A DNA stretch of 64,000 bases from Liolophura sinensis (lineage: Eukaryota > Mollusca > Polyplacophora > Chitonida > Chitonidae), in assembly GCF_032854445.1 (NCBI RefSeq), contig NC_088302.1, positions 31,527,979 through 31,591,978 of the forward strand. Reading direction: 5' to 3'. A program made the translations under genes and the position numbers. Under the pieces are notes generated by a model, which searched no databases, had not been told where the DNA came from, and worked only from the letters and a program-made list of their open reading frames with translations. Below, in pieces: positions 32,594-43,600 of the stretch (the first letter of the stretch is position 1; every line of letters begins with the position of its first letter).

Positions 32594-34838
32594 GCTGCTG
32601 TATAAAAAACAGTTGTGCATCATAGGTTTAAATTCCATACCAATTAAGATGCCTCTCTTATTTGGACTTCCTGAGTGTTTCCTTCAGTAAACTTTAATCT
32701 TAAAGTAACTATACAACATCAACATCAAATCAAGTATGCAACATCAACTTAGAGGTAAATCTGGGAGACACATTTGTGTCTGTATTACATTGGAATACAT
32801 GTTGTAATCACATTAGCACAGCTTTACCATGGGCGATGGAACTGGGGGTTTGGGGGACCTGGTAAAATAGAGAAAAAATCATGAAAGTTAGAACAAAAAA
32901 ATGAATCTTGAAACCATGCTGGTTTAAAGTGCTAATATCTTTCTTTCCCTGTCACTAGTTTGAAAATTCAAAACCTACTCATGATATCACTGGCAATTCA
33001 ACACATTACACTGAATTAAAAAAAAAAAAAAAAAATAGTAAAATCAGCAATTTTAACACATTTTAATATTTTATGTTTCAATATTTAAAAATAAGTGTGT
33101 GAATTTAAGCTGAAAATATTTACAGTATACAAGTTAAGAAGGACAAATTTGCACAATTATAGATCAATTATTTAGGATATGTTCAAGTCCAGACACTGTG
33201 GAAAAGGGACTACAGAAACATCTGTTGAGTGACCACAGTAGGGTGTTAAATACTTGTAATATCTTTATAATCAGTGACCTGATTAACAAGTGTTTAAAGC
33301 TTATGTCTGTCACCCCCTCGAAGCCGGGTAGCTGTCAACACAGTGGGAAATTTTACCACCCACAGTAAAAGCATAATAGACAACCTCTGTAAGCATCAAC
33401 CAACCAAAGCCAGATTTGCAACCAACAGCATTCAGCACATAATATGATTTTCAATATTCTAAGACATGTTTTACACTTGTAATAGTCATATCGTTTGAAT
33501 TTAGATTGTGATAGTATTGAAACATATCCCCTGAAACTCTTCATTTCAGAAATATTTTTTGCCCATTCATTGCTAAATATTATGGTCAAACTGTGCACAT
33601 ACTCTGCCACAAATTGTGACACGGAATTTTGTTTATAATACAGCTGATATTCAAACTTGAAGAGATCAGGATTTTCACTTTAAACAATTCAGTCTTTCCA
33701 GATTCTAAAGTTAAAATATCTGGAGTTTTCTTTTGCAACTTGTTAGTTTATTTGTTTGGAGTTAGCCATTCTTCTGGTGATATCACTCAAACACCAATGC
33801 CGAAGATACCAGATGAGGCACCCAACACTGAGAATACTGAATTAAAAATAGCTGATAAGTTCTTTGGATATCATACACTTTACACTAGACCTAGAAACAA
33901 CAATTTAAATTCTCATGTTTTATAACCGGCCTAAGAAATGAAACTATGAATCTTGCTAACAAAGCACAGGTTGTATTTAATACATGAGGGTGGGGTTTCA
34001 TTCAACTGTGTACTTGGTGGTTATTCACACTAATAGATGAACAACATCAGAGGAAGTATTCACTTAATGTCACATAACGAGAATTAAACAAGCTCCAGAG
34101 TGTGTTATATTGGTCAGTCTAACAACCAGATTTAGTCACAACTGGTTGTAATGAACTTTCTATCACGTGATGTAGAGATATGCACACCGGTTGAAGGATA
34201 AATCGCCTTCAACGAACGACAGACTGTTCAAATCACGCAATCAGTGGCATAGGAAGCAGTATATACGACTGGTATGGCCATCCAAAAAAAGAAAAGCGAA
34301 AAAAAAAAACACGTACAAAAATAAATGAAAAAACCAATTTAATGGCAACTAACAAAATGAAGGCCCATATACACACACGTGTGCAGCACACTGTTAAGCA
34401 CATAAAAACTACAAAGGGATCTATGTGAAGAATAAAAGCCCTGTAAAACGATTTCAGAGTATTTCCAGTCACCTAACATCCCAAGGCCTTTTGTACTGGG
34501 ATAGTCGACCGATGGCTGTACCACTTTCAAATTGCTTCTGACGCACCTCCACAAGTGTTGCAGACAGCTTAGTGATACCAAGGCCCCACAAACAATAAGA
34601 GTGGTAGAACCCACAAATTTTTTGTCCAATGCATAGTTGCGATCTGCACCTCAATGTGTCCTGGCAACATATACGATGTATATTACAAATAACAGTGGAT
34701 GTTTCGCACCATAGATGCAAACATTTATCTTTGGTATGTTGCGGTACCAATCACAGTTCTGATGCACCAGGGAGATTTGTCCACTCCACATGAATTACTT
34801 GTGTCAAGGTCAGTGTCAAGAGCCCTTTCTGAATCGGG
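32594..34838. other. Unassigned intergenic DNA
   Basis: AT-rich sequence with a poly(A) run near 33018-33035. A 98-codon open frame at 33629-33925 (+) has no recognised family. No supported gene. Confidence 0.35.
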
Positions 34839-35103
34839 TCAGTGGGTGCTTAGGGTTTAACATCGTACTTAACAATTTTTCAGTCATATGACGACGAAGG
34901 AGTCCTTAGAGTGCATGTGATGTGCCTTCTTGTGGCAGGACAGATTTCCACCGATCTTTTATGTAGTGCTGCTTCACTGAAACAAAGGCAAGTAACCCAC
35001 CCTACCCAAGCCAATATACGATATACCGATAGGTGTGATCTGACCCAGGATTGACCCTGGGTCTACCGCCCCTGAAGCAGATGCTCGACCAACTGGCTGG
35101 TCC
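34839..35103 (-). repeat. tRNA-derived SINE, family B, near full length
   Basis: It starts GTGGGTGCTTAGGGTTTAAC and runs through TGACGACGAAGGAGTCCTTA. It ends in a minus-strand tRNA-like head (A-box CCAGTTGGTCGAGCATC, B-box GGGTCAATCC). Confidence 0.85.
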
Positions 35104-35329
35104 TTTTGAATAGATGAGCGATTGCAAAGAAATACTGCATAGATATATACATGTATTTCTGTATTTTTTAATACTGCCAGTCATCACAGACACTCAACTC
35201 CATCAACACTGACATAAGTTATATGCCCTATACCTATCCAACCCTCTCTCCCCCCACATTGCAAAGGAAGTAATGTAGTATTACATATTTGATTGTTAGA
35301 ATATTACATTCTATGTACATCTATAAACA

Positions 35330-38300
35330 TAACATTTGTATTTTCCCTTTCCCTGTACTATATATACTAGAACTGTATAATGTTTGGAGAGTAGGGTATC
35401 ATAATGTTTGTAGTTTACCCTCCCCTGTACGGTATATACTGGCACTGCTGTTTTATCAGTTACTAGATTTGCTTCCCTTTGTACAGGGCTGGCGGTCCCT
35501 ATTGTATAATGCTTGTAGAGTAGGGTATCATAACGTTTGTAGTTTACCCTCCCCATACGGTATATACTAGAATTGTACAATGTTTGTACAGTAGGGTATC
35601 ATAATGTTCGCAGTTTACCCTCCCCTGTACGGTATATACTGGAATTGTATAATGTTTGTAGAATAGGGTATCATAACGTTTATAGTTCACCCTCCCCTTT
35701 GCGGTATATACTGGTATGATATCATGTTTGTACAGTAAGAGTTCGTAGTTTACCCTCCCCTGTACGGTATATACTGGAATTGTACAATGTTTGTAGAGTA
35801 AGAGTTCGTAGTTTACCCTCCCCTTTATGGTGCATACTGGAATTGTACAATGTTTGTACAGTAGGGTATCATAATGTTCGCAGTTTACCCTCCCCTGTAC
35901 GGTATATACTGGAATTGTATAATGTTTGTAGAATAGGGTATCATAACGTTTATAGTTCACCCTCCCCTTTGCGGTATATACTGGAATGATATCATGTTTG
36001 TACAGTAAGAGTTCGTAGTTTACCCTCCCCTTTATGGTACATACTGGAATTGTACAATCTTTGCAGAGTAGGGTATCACAACGTTCATAGTTCACCCTCC
36101 CCTTTGCGGTATATACTGGAATGATATCATGTTTGTAGAGTAAGAGTTCGTAGTTTACCCTCCCCTTTATGGTGCTTACTGGAATTGTACAATGTTTGTA
36201 GAGTAGGGTATCATAACGTTCATAGTTCACCCTTCCCTTTGTGGTATATACTGGAATGATATAATGTTTGCAGAGTAGGGTATCGTAATGTTTATAGTTC
36301 ACCGACCCCTGTACGGTATATACTGGAATTGTACAATGTTTGCAGAGTAGGGTATCATAACCTTCATAGTTCATCCTCCACTTTGCGGTATATACTGGAA
36401 TTGGACAACGTTTGTAGAGTAGGGTATCGTAATGTTCGCAGCTTACCTCCCCTGTACGGTATATACTGGAATGATATAAGGTTTGTAGAGTAAGACTTCG
36501 TAGTTTACCCTCCCCTTTATGGTGCATACTGGAATTGTACAATCTTTGCAAAGTAGGGTATTATAACCTTCATAGTTCACCCTCCCCTGTACGGTATATA
36601 CTGGAATTGGACAATGTTTGTAGAGTAGGGTATCGTAACGTTTATAGTTCACCCTCCCCTGTACGGTATATACTGGAATTGTACAATGTTTGTAAAGTAG
36701 GGTATCAAAACGTTCGCAGTTTACCCTTCCCTGTACAGTATATACTGGATTTGTACAATGTTTATAGAGTAGGGTATCATAACATTTGTATTTTCCCCTT
36801 CCCTTGCATAAGGTCTGTAGAGTAAAATATCGTCACGTTTATTGTTTATCCTCCCCTGTACGGTGCATACTGGAATTGTACAATGTTTGTAGAGTAGGGT
36901 ATCATAACGTTCATAGTTCACCCTTCCCTTTGCGGCATATACTGGAATGATATCATGTTTGTAGAGTAGGGTATCATAACATTCATAGTTCACCCTCCCC
37001 TGTACGGTATATACTGGAATGATATAATGTTTGTAGAGTAAGACTGCGTAGTTTACCCTCTCTTTATGGTGCACACTGGAATTGTGCAATCTTTGCAGAG
37101 TAGGGTATCATAACGTTTATTATTTACTGTCTCCTGTATGGTATATACTGGCACTGTACAATCTTTGCAGAGTAGGGTATCATAACGTTTATTATTTACT
37201 GTCCCCTGTACAGTATATACTGGAATTGTACAATGTTTGTAGAGTAGGGTATCATAACATTCCCAGTTTACTCTCCCCTATACAGTACATACTGGAATTG
37301 TACAATGTTTGTAGAGTAGGGTATCATAACATTTATAGTTTACCCTCCCCTATGCGGTATATACTGGAATTGTACAATGTTTGTAGAGTAGGGTATCATA
37401 ACATTTATAGTTTACTCTCCCCTATACGGTACATACTGGAATTGTACAATGTTTGTAGAGTAGGGTATCATAACATTTATAGTTTACCCTCCCCTATGCG
37501 GTATATACTGGAATTGTACAATGTTTGTAGAGTAGGGTATCATAACATTTATAGTTTACTCTCCCCTATACGGTACATACTGGAATTGTACAATGTTTGT
37601 AGAGTAGGGTATCGTAACGTTTATAGTTCACCCTCCCCTGTACGGTATATACTGGAATGATATAATGTTTGTAGAGTAAGACTGCGTAGTTTACCCTCTC
37701 TTTATGGTGCACACTGGAATTGTGCAATCTTTGCAGAGTAGGGTATCATAACGTTTATTATTTACTGTCTCCTGTATGGTATATACTGGCACTGTACAAT
37801 CTTTGCAGAGTAGGGTATCATAACGTTTATTATTTACTGTCCCCTGTACAGTATATACTGGAATTGTACAATGTTTGTAGAGTAGGGTATCATAACATTC
37901 CCAGTTTACTCTCCCCTATACAGTACATACTGGAATTGTACAATGTTTGTAGAGTAGGGTATCATAACATTCCCAGTTTACTCTCCCCTATACGGTACAT
38001 ACTGGAATTGTACAATGTTTGTAGAGTAGGGTATCATAACATTTATAGTTTACTCTCCCCTATACGGTACATACTGGAATTGTACAATGTTTGTAGAGTA
38101 GGGTATCATAACATTTATAGTTTACCCTCCCCTATGCGGTATATACTGGAATTGTACAATGTTTGTAGAGTAGGGTATCATAACATTTATAGTTTACTCT
38201 CCCCTATACGGTACATACTGGAATTGTATAATGTTTGTAGAGTAGGGTATCATAACATTTATAGTTTACCCTCCCCTGTACGGTATATACTGGAATTGTA

Positions 38301-38385
38301 CAATGTTTGTATAGTAGGGTATCATAACATTTATAGTTTACCCTCCCCTATGCAGTATATACTGGTATTGTATAACATTTGTATG
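35330..38385. repeat. ~3-kb satellite-like array of 72/63-bp monomers, ~43 copies
   Basis: The consensus monomer begins GGAATTGTACAATGTTTGTA, continues GAGTAGGGTATCATAACATT and TATAGTTTACCCTCCCCTAT, and ends GCGGTATATACT (72 bp). A shorter 63-bp class lacks part of the GGGTATCAT block. Both lengths are multiples of three and mostly stop-free in one frame on each strand. This yields frames of 335 codons (minus, 35544-36551), 192 codons and 305 codons (plus, 37082-37660 and 37720-38637; the last runs on into the adjacent SINE). Encoded units are 24 or 21 residues, such as LYNVCRVGYHNIYSLLSPIR. These are most likely array by-products, not genes. Confidence 0.95.
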
Positions 38386-38399
38386 TATGTATGCATGTA

Positions 38400-38706
38400 C
38401 GTATGCTTTTTCAGTCATATGACGATTAGGAGCATGTACACGGAGTATTTCTTCTTGAGGTTGGGCCACCAAAGTTCTGCTGCCTTTAAAGTATCATGCC
38501 AAAGACAGCAGACATTTGAGACCCCACCTGGTCGCATAATACTGACAGTGGGCCAACCAGCCCTGTTTCCTTGCTCTAACCTCTCAGTGCTAAGTGCCGT
38601 GCAATGCAGCAACAAGTGTCATTTTCAAAGTCTTTGATATAACCCAACTTGATCCCACATCTCCCAACTTCCAACACCGACACGTACGCTCTAACCAGTC
38701 AGGAAG
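38400..38706 (-). repeat. tRNA-derived SINE, family C, inside the satellite array
   Basis: Reverse-complemented, it has a tRNA-like head (CTGGTTAGAGCGTACG, GGATCAAG) and the body CACTGAGAGGTTAGAGCAAG, GGCTGGTTGGCCCACTGTCA, GGTGGGGTCTCA shared with 13180-13404. Monomers of the array lie on both sides. Confidence 0.78.
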
Positions 38707-38711
38707 TGTAA

Positions 38712-38860
38712 GACTTCCGTAGTTCTCCATCACCTATAGGGCATATACCAGTATTACTTTTGTATATTATTAGTTGATTAGGATATCATGATGTTCTAAG
38801 TCTAATTCTCCCTAAGTACAGGGTATGTGCTGACACAGCATAATATTTGTTCACTAGCGC
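38712..38860. repeat. Decayed monomers of the 72-bp array
   Basis: GTAGTTCTCCATCACCTATA, GGGCATATACCAGTATTA, ATTAGGATATCATGATGTTC and AATTCTCCCTAAGTACAGGG line up with consecutive blocks of the 72-bp unit but with many changes. They are about two edge copies cut off from the main array by the SINE. Confidence 0.65.
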
Positions 38861-39193
38861 ATCTGACTTACTCCCCTTAGAAACGGTACCAGGATGCAAG
38901 CCACAGTACAGTCACGCAGTTACCTAGGCAGCTAACCAACAACGAACAACAAATATATCTTCCTATAAACGAAGTACTCTACTGCAAATTTTTCTGCATT
39001 AAAAATAAGACTGAAAGTTTCCAAATTCTTAGATCTGTACAGGAAATATTTATCCTTTGATTTAGCTTGACTGGGCAATGCCTACTTTTCACTCACGCAC
39101 GTTCAGCAACTGTTTAAAGCCTTGGTTTGAACGAACAACGCAGTTGTGTGCAACATTACCAAACTTAAGATACGTTGCTTTTGTGATCTTTAC

Positions 39194-39355
39194 CTGTGGT
39201 ACAAGCGTAAAATCATTGCAGTCGTCGACGTCGGATTTTCCCTCATGATTTTGAAGTAACTCTATCTTTGTGACCAAAGAACCAGCATGGAGTTGTCCGT
39301 AGAGCGCATGCGTAGACCCCCTGCTTGCCAAATAAAACGTCATAGAATTCAACAT
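39194..39355 (-). CDS. Possible first coding exon of an unknown gene
   Basis: An ATG at 39355 opens a 54-codon frame (MLNSMTFYLASRGSTHALYG, then QLHAGSLVTKIELLQNHEGK and ending DFTLVPQ) that meets a clean CAG/GTAAAG donor. CpG-bearing sequence and an NRF1-like GCGCATGCGTA (39304-39314) lie within it. Residue use looks coding-like, but I recognise no family and found no next exon on the minus strand. It could be head to head with TFAP4, 1.3 kb away. Confidence 0.25.
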
Positions 39356-39899
39356 GGGCGGTAAAGCGTCACATGACCCCAATGTCTGGTCGACCAGGTC
39401 ATGATGATTATAAATGTGCATATTCTGATACGAGAGTGAATTCTCCTTACTTTGTAACCGCGTGCTCGTAACTCTACCAAGACGTAAGTATGTACAAAAG
39501 CTCCTTTACATCTCCGTTGACTAGAGAAATAGATTGCTGGGGTATTTTTTTTTGGTTTTTTTGGTTTTTTATTTTTCAATTTAACCGGTCATTGTGTAAT
39601 TATTTTATGGCAAACGAGTATGGTTTTGTTTACGCTAAAATGTACACATAAAACCATGGAGGTATACCCCCATGATAAAACAAAACGTGTTATAAATGGC
39701 ATGTTTATACTGTACAAACACTCTTTTACTTACATTTAAAACACGACAGACAACAACAAGTGATGCTAAGCAACCTATGTTCAAACGGCGAAACAGTGGT
39801 GCTAAAGATAAAACATCGTTAAGAAATATTCATGGGTGCATCAAGTACGGCGAGGGGCACTCATCTACAGCCTCGCACAAATACTATCACCACAACTGT

Positions 39900-40699
39900 T
39901 CTGGTCCTCCTGACCAATCAGCACATGGCAGTCTATCAGCTGATTAATGAATCTATAAATAGTTACTACGTATATGGCCATCTCATAGACAAGTCTGCAT
40001 TCCAGACATTCTAAACGGGTATTGAGAATTCAGTTCTGCACATAACCAGCGATAAAATTACTTCATATCCTCTACTAGCCACAAAAATACACGATAAAAC
40101 AGCAGTTACAAATGCCGTATTTCCTACAATCCGGATAGCATCCTGAAGTTTTCACAAACTGTGCCCTTTTACTTGAAATACCATCTAAATATGCGAACTG
40201 GCTAGTGCTACCACGTGGCAATCTGCCCACCAGCTGAGGGTTTGTTTATTTTCCACCTTTCCCGCGCCTTGCCAACATGTAACCGTCATGTGAATGCGGG
40301 TTTGTATTCCTCCGCGATAAAACATAACCACCCAATGTTTCGTGAATGAAAGTTGATATCCGACACAAATTTAATAAAGTCAATGTGTCCAAGGTTTAAA
40401 CTGATATATTTGCGTCTGACGATTTAAAGGTATTTTGCCAGATATCGCTTGGAATGTAAAATGCTTCTGTTGTGAGGCGGCGCAGTAATTTTCTTCTCAC
40501 GCGAAGCACAGCTGTTTCCCGCCAAATATTACTCATTCTGCCGAAGCAGACCTGGATTGCTGTGTACGCGGTGCTTCCACCGTAAAAAAAGTCAAAACAA
40601 TACCACTCCAAAGCGGATTATCAAAGTGTCTTATATTTTGTGGGATGTCACTTTACCAGCGGACGACTGAAAAGCGACGATTACTTCACGAAATAAGGA
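39900..40699 (+). promoter_or_regulatory. TFAP4 promoter and 5' UTR
   Basis: This AT-moderate region upstream of the TFAP4 start holds TTTCCCGCGCC at 40258-40268 and TTTCCCGCCAAA at 40515-40526 (both E2F-type). It also has a CACGTG E-box at 40212-40217 and CAGCTG sites at 39937-39942, 40231-40236 and 40509-40514. An in-frame TAA at 40583 precedes the chosen ATG with no ATG between. The transcription start is not directly visible. Confidence 0.55.
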
Positions 40700-43600
40700 T
40701 GAGAGACGATGAATTTGCGGTGGTCCTTGGCAAGTGAGTAGTACGCACTTGTTGTAAACATAAACATTAGCGTAAACGCCTAGTACGAGCACCTTGTTTT
40801 GCATATCTTTCGGTGTCTGTTTGCAGTTCCGCTTTTCTCTTAATGTATTCTGACAAATCTAAGCACCTAGTTTCCTACTGTGCATTTGGATTAAGGTATT
40901 TGATTGATTTGAGGTAGTTTTTAGACGTTTACAAAATCTGCCAGGCGGATGTCTGGGTTCGGCTCAGACCACATGGCCGATGCCCGTAGTGTCTGATCAG
41001 ACAAAGGACGCTATATGCCACAGCTCGACATGATGGCACGGAAATTTTATAAACAGCGCCCTCCGATTGTTTTATTTCTGTAGAATTACAATCAGAGCTT
41101 CAACTTATCAGTGGTCTGACAGATTTCAAATAGAGACGGCATACGTTATTGTGTTTTAAGTGTTGCATTTCTTCGTTGGTATTTCGTAATAGATAAATTG
41201 CGCGTAATATTGGTTTGACATAACTCGGGTTTTAATATTGTCTTGATGTGAATTTATTTCTGTTAATTTTATTGTGAAATGCAATGTTTGATTCCTATTT
41301 CGGAAACATATGTTCTTCTCCGAATGCGGTAAAATTGTCAGCTGTTCACGTAGGCGTGCACTCTTTTTATAGACCGTGGCACAGTGCTGGGTGCGTGATT
41401 CGTTCCAGCAAATCAACCAGCTGGGCCTTGTTTTGCAACACAATACCTTATCGTCAGTATTTGATTTGGAAAAAAATGTTTGCAATTAAATGAACACATG
41501 TTCAGTATTCTGGTAAAAGAAACGGAATTCAAACGATCTCGATTTCTTCATCGTAAATAGTACAAAGTCACATTTTCGCAGTATGTCTGCAGATTTCATT
41601 AGTTTTGCAGGCTGTATGGTTTCTGTTTGTTTACAAAATAATGGCATTTGTTCTACAGTCTTGTTCCAGTTGGTCATGTGCTTTAAAATTCAAGGTAGAA
41701 TATCAAGCGTTGTGAAATACTACACTCACATGATACTGATAGATGAGTCTAGTCGCTGTGCGTGAGTTTGGCACTGAGCCAAAAATCGTGGCGCGTCAGC
41801 TGAGAATATTTTGCGTCGTTTATTGCTAGTATTATGAAAAGGGCAGTTTAATTCAACCATTTTGTTGTTTATGTGAATGTTTTATAAACCTTTTTACTCT
41901 ATACACGTTATAAAAAATTGGAAAATACTGTAAGAGTTACCATAATACACTTTGAAGAGACGCAATTTGTGATACCATGCAGAGTTGGCACTGTGCCAAG
42001 ATTGACGGCTGCACTCGGCCCAGGATCGATTTGAATATTGATTTTCTTCTCGCCTCCCCAACTTCCATTATTTTCATTCAGTTTATAGACCGTCTAGCCA
42101 GAAACAAGGCCTAACATACGGAAGTCGTGCTATATTGAAATAAAATACTGTACTAGTCCCACAGCTGTGCGAATATGTAAGCAAGGATGGCGGTCACCAT
42201 GTTGTAGCTGGCAGAGCTTAGGCAGTGAGTGTACGACCCGAGCCCCTCAGAAAACGCCTGAGCAGAAATTCCTGACCGACCGTCCGCCCGACGCCCACGC
42301 GTCAGCCGGGCATCTAGGGCTGGGGGACAAGCAGCTGATCCAGGGCAGGCATGCACGGCTCAGCCTCCGCATCCGCATCAAAACAAGCATTCAAATCGTC
42401 AACCTAACATGGTTTTGTTTTGGTTTGTTTTTCTTTTGCTGCTCCGGTTGTCCAATTTATTTAATATTTATTATCCAATCCGCACTTGCAGTTATTAACT
42501 GTACACAGTTATGCAGTTGAAATAGTGGAATGAAATAGTGTCATTATATAATATATAAAACTGAAATTTAAAGTGTTCATATATTTATTTTAAAATGTCG
42601 TAGCAAAGCTTAGTTTTGTTTTTGAATTTGCAGGGCCAGACCAATGTCACCCAAAGCACAGCTGGAGCAAGAGAAAAAAGTTCGACGAGAAATTGCCAAC
42701 AGTAATGAACGACGTCGAATGCAAAGCATTAATGCTGGATTTACGTCATTAAAGAGTCTTATTCCACATCATGAAGGAGAAAAACTCAGCAAGGTGTGTA
42801 ACTTGTTGGAATTTACTACTTGTATTTTTTGTGTCAAATTGAGGGTTAACCCGAAAGTTTGGAGCACTAGTTCATGTTGTGTTTAAATTTCATGTGTTAT
42901 ATATTGTCATTTAGGGATTATAAATTGTCCACATTGAAACTTTGTTATACAGCAACAGAGTAGTTGAAATATTAAACTAACAACTTCATTCATCCAAGAC
43001 TGAGAGTTACATTGTGCAAAACAGGCAGTCATTTAGACTTTCATTACAGTTATTGTTATCGGCATGTCGAGTACATTCCAGAGATTTGCATCATTTATTT
43101 TCTCGTGTTATCTTTGTTCTGCAAGGTTGAAAATAGCTCAAATATTTTTCTGCCTTATTGTTTGTATTTCATGACTGACTTTAAGTTTTAAAAAGAGAAG
43201 AAAAAAACATACATTTTTATTGAAATATTTCATTGTACTTCATACTACTTAAATGGGCAATATGGCTGCTGATCTCAACATTAGGCTATATGTACCTGTA
43301 AACCTTACACGTAAAATTATTTGTTGTACTTTAAAGGTGGATTGGTAGATCAGCTCGGTGCAGTTTTAGTCAAAAATCTTTTGATATATACCCTAGGGGT
43401 AAAATGGGACATAGATTTGCTTTTACATATATACTCTTGTGCCAAACATTTATCTATTCTTTATCCCTTTCATGGCTTAAGGCAATTTTCTTTGCCTTTG
43501 ATGTGAATATTCAAAACAGTTCTAGCCTCTGTATCCAGATGTTACATGTGTAAATCCTTTCGAGCTAGCCATGAGTCTATGTAAATGCTGCTGTCACTAC

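Noticed and set aside
35544-36551. 335-codon open frame on the minus strand as a real gene
   Set aside because: It lies wholly inside the 72/63-bp tandem array, encodes only the repeated unit, has no recognisable domain or splice context, and an equally open frame exists on the other strand.
37720-38637. 305-codon plus-strand frame as a real gene
   Set aside because: Most is array sequence, and the last part reads into the inserted SINE, so the frame joins two unrelated repeats.
42167-42520. 117-codon frame upstream of TFAP4 exon 2 as an N-terminal exon
   Set aside because: It has no acceptor or donor in phase with exon 2 and no similarity to AP-4. The exon at 40700-40734 fits phase and has a strong donor.
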